A DNA stretch of 45,590 nucleotides, taken from assembly GCA_964390295.1 (NCBI GenBank), contig CAYMHR010000011.1, positions 1 through 45,590 of the forward strand, written 5' to 3'. The stretch is from RGIG3009 sp964390295 (GTDB lineage: Bacteria; Bacillota; Clostridia; Oscillospirales; Acutalibacteraceae). Positions 41,734 to 45,590 of this stretch are shown here, one piece after another (the first letter of the stretch is position 1; each line of letters begins with the position of its first letter). The position numbers and the translations under genes were made by a program. The notes under the pieces are model-generated. The model did no database searches and was not told the DNA's origin. It saw only the letters and a program-made list of their open reading frames with translations.

Positions 41734-42675
41734 GTGAAAGTACGCTATGGATGGATCGCGTTGTTGCTGGTGGGGATCACCGTGCTGTCGTTGGGAATGA
41801 CGGCACTGCTTGGCGTACAGCGCACCGAACGAAAGGACGGCCTGTCGGTAGTGGCGGGATTTTATCCTATGTACACAGCCGCCTTGCAGGTGGTGGGGGA
41901 CGTTGACGGTGTTTCGGTGACGTGCCTGACTCAGCCGACGGCGGGGTGTTTACACGACTACCAGCTTTCGCCATCTGAACGGACGACGCTGGAGCAAGCC
42001 GATCTGCTGATCTTAAACGGCGGCGGAGCGGAATCGTTTTTGGATATCGTTTTGCCGCAGGTTTCGGTGACGACGGTGGATACTTCGGCCGGAGAAACGC
42101 TGTTGGAGGCATCCGGCCATGAGCACGAGTCGGCCGAGGAGCACGCCGGTCACGTACACGAGCTAAACGAGCATTGCTGGATGGACCCGGCAATCTACGA
42201 TCGGCAGGTTCGGGCGATTTGTGGTGCGCTGTGTACGCTCGATCCGGATCACGCGGCGGCGTATCGGCAAAACACCGAAGCCTATTGCCGCGAAATTGAA
42301 GCGGTGGCGCAGGAGCTGAACGCGGTTGCCGCACAGCTTCCGTTTGATAAGGCGGTGCTGTTTCACGACACGGCGGCGTATACCGCCGAGGTGCTGGGGC
42401 TGTCCGTGGTCGGCTTCCTGCCGATCGGGGAGGAACAAGGCTTTTCCGCCGCCGAGGTTAAAGCGGTGGCAGATGCCGTTCAGGGCGAGTCGGTGCTGTT
42501 TTTATACGACGATCAATACGACCGGCAGCAGGAGGAGCTGCTGAAGTATGCCGCGCAGGGTAAAGCGGTATCGTTGAACAGCGCGGTTTCGCCCACTGAG
42601 GACGTGGCGGATTCGGAAGCATGGCTATACGCCATGCAGTATAATATACGGATGTTGAAGGAGGCGGCGGTATGA
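41734..42675 (+). CDS. znuA: Zinc ABC transporter substrate-binding protein
   Basis: A 313-residue cluster A-I binding protein that delivers zinc to ZnuB. GTG follows GGAGGAG. One N-terminal hydrophobic segment (about residues 6-28) has no lipobox cysteine, so the protein is held by an uncleaved anchor or secreted, unlike most Gram-positive lipoprotein homologues. Zinc features: the VAGFYPMY strand, a His/Glu-rich loop (GHEHESAEEHAGHVHELNEH, about 127-146) just before CWMDP, and VLFHDTAAY with another metal-site His. The His loop points to zinc rather than manganese. ATGA overlaps the znuC start. Confidence 0.9.
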   Translation: MKVRYGWIALLLVGITVLSLGMTALLGVQRTERKDGLSVVAGFYPMYTAALQVVGDVDGVSVTCLTQPTAGCLHDYQLSPSERTTLEQADLLILNGGGAESFLDIVLPQVSVTTVDTSAGETLLEASGHEHESAEEHAGHVHELNEHCWMDPAIYDRQVRAICGALCTLDPDHAAAYRQNTEAYCREIEAVAQELNAVAAQLPFDKAVLFHDTAAYTAEVLGLSVVGFLPIGEEQGFSAAEVKAVADAVQGESVLFLYDDQYDRQQEELLKYAAQGKAVSLNSAVSPTEDVADSEAWLYAMQYNIRMLKEAAV

Positions 42676-43424
42676 GCGAATGTCGGTTGCACTGCTTAAA
42701 AATTCACGATATCGGCGTTGCCGTCGGTAGCAAGGTGTTGCTGGAGCACGTCGATCTGCACGCCCACTGCGGTGAACTGACGGCGTTGATCGGACGAAAC
42801 GGCGCCGGGAAAAGCACGTTGCTGAAAGCAATCTTAAACGAGGTGCATCATACCGGGAGTGTGGAGTTTTCCGGTCACAACGGCACGCCGGTGCGCGGTC
42901 AGCGGCCGCGGATCGGGTACGTGCCGCAGTCACTGGCACTGGATAGCAATTCGCCGGCGACGGTGTACGACGTGTTACAGTCGTTGACAGGGCGTTATCC
43001 GGTATTTTTGCCGCGTCGCCGCAGTACGGTAGCGACACTGTCGGCACATTTACAGCGGTTCCATGCCGAGATGCTGTTGGATCAGCCGATCGGCCGTCTT
43101 TCGGGCGGGGAGCTTCAGCGGGTACTGTTGGCGGCGGCGACGTTGCCCTGTCCCGATCTGTTGATTTTGGATGAGCCGGTATCCGGTGCGGATCACAACG
43201 GGCTGATGGAGTTTTATCGCGTGGTGGAGGAGCTGAAGCAGACGGAAGATGTGGTGATCCTGATCGTTTCACACGACCTGGAGTTTGTACGCCGTCACGC
43301 CGATCGTGTGGTGCTGCTGGATCGCACGGTTCAGGCGGTCGGTGCGCCTGATGAGGTGTTTTCCCATCCGGCGTTCGTTGAGGCTTTTGGCGAAAGGAGG
43401 GCGTGTGATGAGCTGGCTCGCTGA
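42672..43424 (+). CDS. znuC: Zinc ABC transporter ATP-binding protein
   Basis: The ATPase of the zinc importer, 250 residues. It has Walker A GRNGAGKST (about 38-46), the Q-loop in YVPQSLAL, signature LSGGELQRV, Walker B LLILDEPVSGAD and the switch His in IVSHDLEFV. It overlaps znuA by 4 nt and znuB by 17 nt, so the three proteins are translationally coupled. Confidence 0.94.
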   Translation: MSECRLHCLKIHDIGVAVGSKVLLEHVDLHAHCGELTALIGRNGAGKSTLLKAILNEVHHTGSVEFSGHNGTPVRGQRPRIGYVPQSLALDSNSPATVYDVLQSLTGRYPVFLPRRRSTVATLSAHLQRFHAEMLLDQPIGRLSGGELQRVLLAAATLPCPDLLILDEPVSGADHNGLMEFYRVVEELKQTEDVVILIVSHDLEFVRRHADRVVLLDRTVQAVGAPDEVFSHPAFVEAFGERRACDELAR

Positions 43425-44223
43425 ATTGTGGGCGTATGACTTTTTTCGTCGCGCCCTGATTGCCGTTGTTTTGATGATGCCGTTGTTTTCGTTGCTCGGC
43501 ACGTTGGTGGTGAACAGCAAGCTGTCGTTTTTTTCCGACGCACTTGGTCATTCGGCACTGACCGGGGTGGCGATTGGCGTTATTTTCGGGCTGACAGACC
43601 CCACGCCGGCCATGTTGGTGTTTGCAACGGCGTTTGCCCTGCTGATGAATGCCATTCGCCATTCGCGGCTATCCTCCACGGATACCGTGATCGGTGTTTT
43701 TTCCTCCTGCGGCGTGGCGCTCGGCTTGGTGCTGTTATCGCGTAACAGCGGATTTTCCGGCTATCAAAGTCTGTTGATCGGGGATATTTTATCGATCACC
43801 GACACTCAACTTTGGATTCTCGGCGGAACGCTGATCGCGATAGCGGTGGTGTGGCTGGTGTGCTTCAACGGGTTTTACGCAGTGTCGGTCAGCCCTTCTT
43901 TGGCGCGAAGCAAGGGTTTGCGTGTGCGCCTGCTGGACAACTTGTTTGTTGCCGTGCTGGCGTTGTCGGTCATGCTGGCGATTCGTTGGGTGGGCTTGCT
44001 TCTCATCAACGCCATGCTGGTGCTCCCGGCGGCGGCGGCGCGCAACGTGGCGCGTGGCATGAAAAGCTATTTGTCACTGACGTTGATTTTTTCGTTGTTT
44101 TCCGGGTTGCTGGGCTTGCTGTTGTCTTGGCTGAACGCGGTGTCTACCGGCTCTACGATCGTGTTGGTCGCTGCCGCCGTGTTCTTCGGAACTTTTGCGA
44201 TCGCGCGGCTGGATCGCACCTAA
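43408..44223 (+). CDS. znuB: Zinc ABC transporter permease
   Basis: The membrane subunit, 271 residues with about eight helices (ABC-3 family). ATG 43408 follows GAAAGGAGG inside the znuC end; the frame is open further upstream but that is znuC sequence. Typical family motifs are FFSDALGHSALTGVAIG near residue 35 and LLINAMLVLPAAAARN near residue 195, the coupling-helix region. A terminator follows. Confidence 0.93.
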   Translation: MSWLAELWAYDFFRRALIAVVLMMPLFSLLGTLVVNSKLSFFSDALGHSALTGVAIGVIFGLTDPTPAMLVFATAFALLMNAIRHSRLSSTDTVIGVFSSCGVALGLVLLSRNSGFSGYQSLLIGDILSITDTQLWILGGTLIAIAVVWLVCFNGFYAVSVSPSLARSKGLRVRLLDNLFVAVLALSVMLAIRWVGLLLINAMLVLPAAAARNVARGMKSYLSLTLIFSLFSGLLGLLLSWLNAVSTGSTIVLVAAAVFFGTFAIARLDRT

Positions 44224-44229
44224 AAACGA

Positions 44230-44256
44230 AAGGCCCTCGGAGACGAGGGCTTTTTT
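44230..44256 (+). terminator. Rho-independent terminator after znuB
   Basis: GCCCTCG (44233-44239) and CGAGGGC (44244-44250) around GAGA, extended by A-T pairs, then six T. It separates the zinc operon from the copper operon. Confidence 0.9.
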
Positions 44257-44261
44257 CTTAC

Positions 44262-44290
44262 TTGACATATACCCTATGGGGGTATATAAT
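44262..44290 (+). promoter_or_regulatory. Consensus promoter with embedded CsoR-type operator
   Basis: TTGACA (44262-44267) and TATAAT (44285-44290) are perfect, spaced 17 bp. The spacer holds TACCC-TATG-GGGGTA with flanking AT inverted repeats (ATATACC at 44267-44273, GGTATAT at 44281-44287). This matches the Firmicute CsoR operator pattern of copZA promoters. Apo-CsoR here blocks the promoter; Cu(I) releases it. Confidence 0.88.
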
Positions 44291-44313
44291 ATAGCTGAAA
44301 GCGAGGGAATACT

Positions 44314-44613
44314 ATGGGAGAGACGACGTGTTGTCACAAGACGACTCAACGCACGGAGGAAGAGCGCGTGAAGCTGATTCATCGGCTTAACCGCTTGGAG
44401 GGACAAATCCGAGGGATATGCGGTATGGTGGAGAAGGACGCGTATTGCAACGACATCCTGATCCAGTCGGCGGCTGTCAGCGCCGCCATCAACGCTTTTA
44501 ATCGAGAATTGATTACCCAGCATATTCGTCGGTGTGTGGTGCGAGATATTCGCGAGGGTAACGACGAGATCGTAGAGGAGCTGACGGCAACGCTGCAAAA
44601 GCTAATGAAGTAA
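44314..44613 (+). CDS. csoR: Copper-sensing transcriptional repressor CsoR
   Basis: A 99-residue all-helical DUF156 repressor. The Cu(I) ligands follow the C-H-C pattern: Cys in DAYCNDIL (near residue 44), His in TQHIRR and Cys in RRCVV (near 69-73). The N-terminal helix HRLNRLEGQIRGI is the family hallmark. An extra CCH lies at residues 6-8. ATG follows AAGCGAGGG. It represses itself and the ATPase that follows. Confidence 0.95.
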   Translation: MGETTCCHKTTQRTEEERVKLIHRLNRLEGQIRGICGMVEKDAYCNDILIQSAAVSAAINAFNRELITQHIRRCVVRDIREGNDEIVEELTATLQKLMK

Positions 44614-44641
44614 TGCCAAGTCCGGAGAGGAGCGTAAGCGT

Positions 44642-45590
44642 GTGGAACAATATACGGTAACGGGAATGAGCTGTGCGGCGTGCAGTGCCCGTGTGGAAAA
44701 AGCGGTGTCGGCCGTGCCTGGCGTGACCGCTTGCTCGGTCAATCTGCTGACCCACTCCATGGGCGTGGAGGGAACGGCGTCGGCCATGGCTGTAATCGCA
44801 GCGGTGGAGGCGGCGGGATACGGCGCAGCTCTTAAGGGGGCGGAGCCGGTGCCGACGTCTGTTGCCGAGAAAGAACTGGCGGATACCGAAACGCCGGTGC
44901 TGAAGCGTCGGTTAATCGCCTCGCTGGTTTTTTTGGCGATGCTGATGTACGTGTCGATGGGACACACGATGTGGAATTGGCCGCTTCCGCCCTTCTTTGA
45001 GGGAAATCCAATGGCGGTGGGGTTGGCACAGTTGTTGTTGGCGGCGACGGTCATGGTTATCAATCAACGATTTTTCATCAGCGGGTTTCGCGGCGTGCTT
45101 CACGGCGCGCCGAACATGGATACGCTGGTGGCGCTGGGGTCGGGCGCGGCGTTTGTGTACAGCACCGCCGTGCTGTTTGCGATGGCAGACGCACTGACGC
45201 GCGGAGATTTGACAGCGGCAACGCACTATGGGCACGATTTGTATTTTGAATCGGCGGCAATGATTTTGGCGCTTATTACCGTGGGGAAAATGCTGGAGGC
45301 GCGTTCCAAGGGCAAGACGACCGACGCCTTGCGCTCGCTGATGCGGTTAGCGCCGCAGACCGCCGTCGTGATTCGGGACGGTCGGGAGACGGTTGTGCCG
45401 GTGGAGCAGGTTCGCCGCGGCGACGTGTTCGTCGTGCGTCCGGGCGAGACGATCCCGGTGGACGGCGTGGTAACGGAAGGGCACAGCGCCGTCAATGAGG
45501 CGGCACTCACCGGCGAAAGTGTCCCGGTAGATAAGGCGGCCGGCGACTCGGTGTCGGCGGCTACGACCAACCAGTCGGGGTTCCTGCGCT
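44642..45590 (+). CDS. copA: CopA-type Cu(I)-exporting P1B ATPase (N-terminal part, cut by the window edge)
   Basis: The frame starts at GTG 44642, 10 nt after GAGAGGAG, and is open to the right edge (316 codons seen of roughly 740-850 expected). It has one heavy-metal-associated domain with GMSCAAC (residues 8-14), then four membrane segments and the actuator domain with TGES near the edge. The CPC membrane motif and DKTG phosphorylation site lie beyond the window. The CsoR operator and position after csoR fix the metal as copper rather than cadmium or zinc. A single N-terminal metal-binding domain is fewer than the two in Bacillus CopA. Confidence 0.93.
   Translation, partial: MEQYTVTGMSCAACSARVEKAVSAVPGVTACSVNLLTHSMGVEGTASAMAVIAAVEAAGYGAALKGAEPVPTSVAEKELADTETPVLKRRLIASLVFLAMLMYVSMGHTMWNWPLPPFFEGNPMAVGLAQLLLAATVMVINQRFFISGFRGVLHGAPNMDTLVALGSGAAFVYSTAVLFAMADALTRGDLTAATHYGHDLYFESAAMILALITVGKMLEARSKGKTTDALRSLMRLAPQTAVVIRDGRETVVPVEQVRRGDVFVVRPGETIPVDGVVTEGHSAVNEAALTGESVPVDKAAGDSVSAATTNQSGFLR

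Noticed and set aside
1..45590. CRISPR arrays, insertion sequences, prophage, toxin-antitoxin or defence genes
   Set aside because: I found no regularly spaced repeats, transposase or integrase motifs, terminal inverted repeats or defence-family domains; the region is core genome.

Overview
The window reads as chromosomal core from a low-to-mid-GC Gram-positive of the class Clostridia, most likely Oscillospirales/Ruminococcaceae-like (inference). The evidence: a Bacillus/Clostridium-style dcw (division and cell wall) cluster with two PASTA-bearing class B PBPs, a CwlD-type amidase and a YaaT/RicT protein (sporulation-associated families), a MurE with the DNPR motif typical of meso-diaminopimelate enzymes, sigma-A promoters close to TTGACA/TATAAT, strong Shine-Dalgarno sites and frequent GTG/TTG starts. 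I see no phage, insertion sequence, CRISPR array, rRNA or tRNA.

Layout. 1-8.5 kb: the end of an unidentified gene; a TIM-barrel protein; a divergent pair made of a GH5-like glycosidase (minus strand, cut by an in-frame UAG) and manA (plus strand, cut by a one-base frameshift); a membrane protein; cwlD; radA; and a membrane-fusion-protein/FtsX-permease pair with no ATPase beside it. 8.5-13 kb: ymfF-ymfH-lgt-folD. 13-14.6 kb: an orphan small membrane protein and an AEC-family transporter, each with its own promoter. 14.6-29.8 kb: mraZ-rsmH-ftsL-PBP-PBP-murE-mraY-ftsW-murG-murA-ftsQ-ftsZ. The cluster starts at a consensus promoter followed by 10-bp-spaced AAGTGG repeats that look like the MraZ operator. 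murF, murD, murC, murB, ddl and ftsA are not in it.

29.8-34.4 kb (minus): pth-mfd-comEA. 34.5-38.4 kb (plus): nagB-nagA-GH20 hexosaminidase, a compact cytoplasmic N-acetylglucosamine salvage operon. 38.5-41.6 kb (minus): holB-ricT-rmuC. 41.7-44.2 kb (plus): znuA-znuC-znuB behind a promoter whose -10 box lies in a perfect 12-bp-arm palindrome. 44.3 kb to the end: csoR and a CopA-type copper ATPase cut by the window edge, with a CsoR-type operator inside the promoter.

Together the genes supply peptidoglycan precursors (manA and nag metabolism, murA/E/G, mraY), polymerisation and septation (ftsW, the PBPs, ftsL, ftsQ, ftsZ), wall turnover (cwlD, GH20), DNA repair and replication (radA, mfd, rmuC, holB) and metal homeostasis. 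I do not see a clearly new multi-gene system. The points most worth checking are the paired gene lesions at 0.8-3.5 kb, the structured 200-nt leader in front of the first PBP, the metal-type palindrome at 41.7 kb and the cwlD ribosome-site hairpin.
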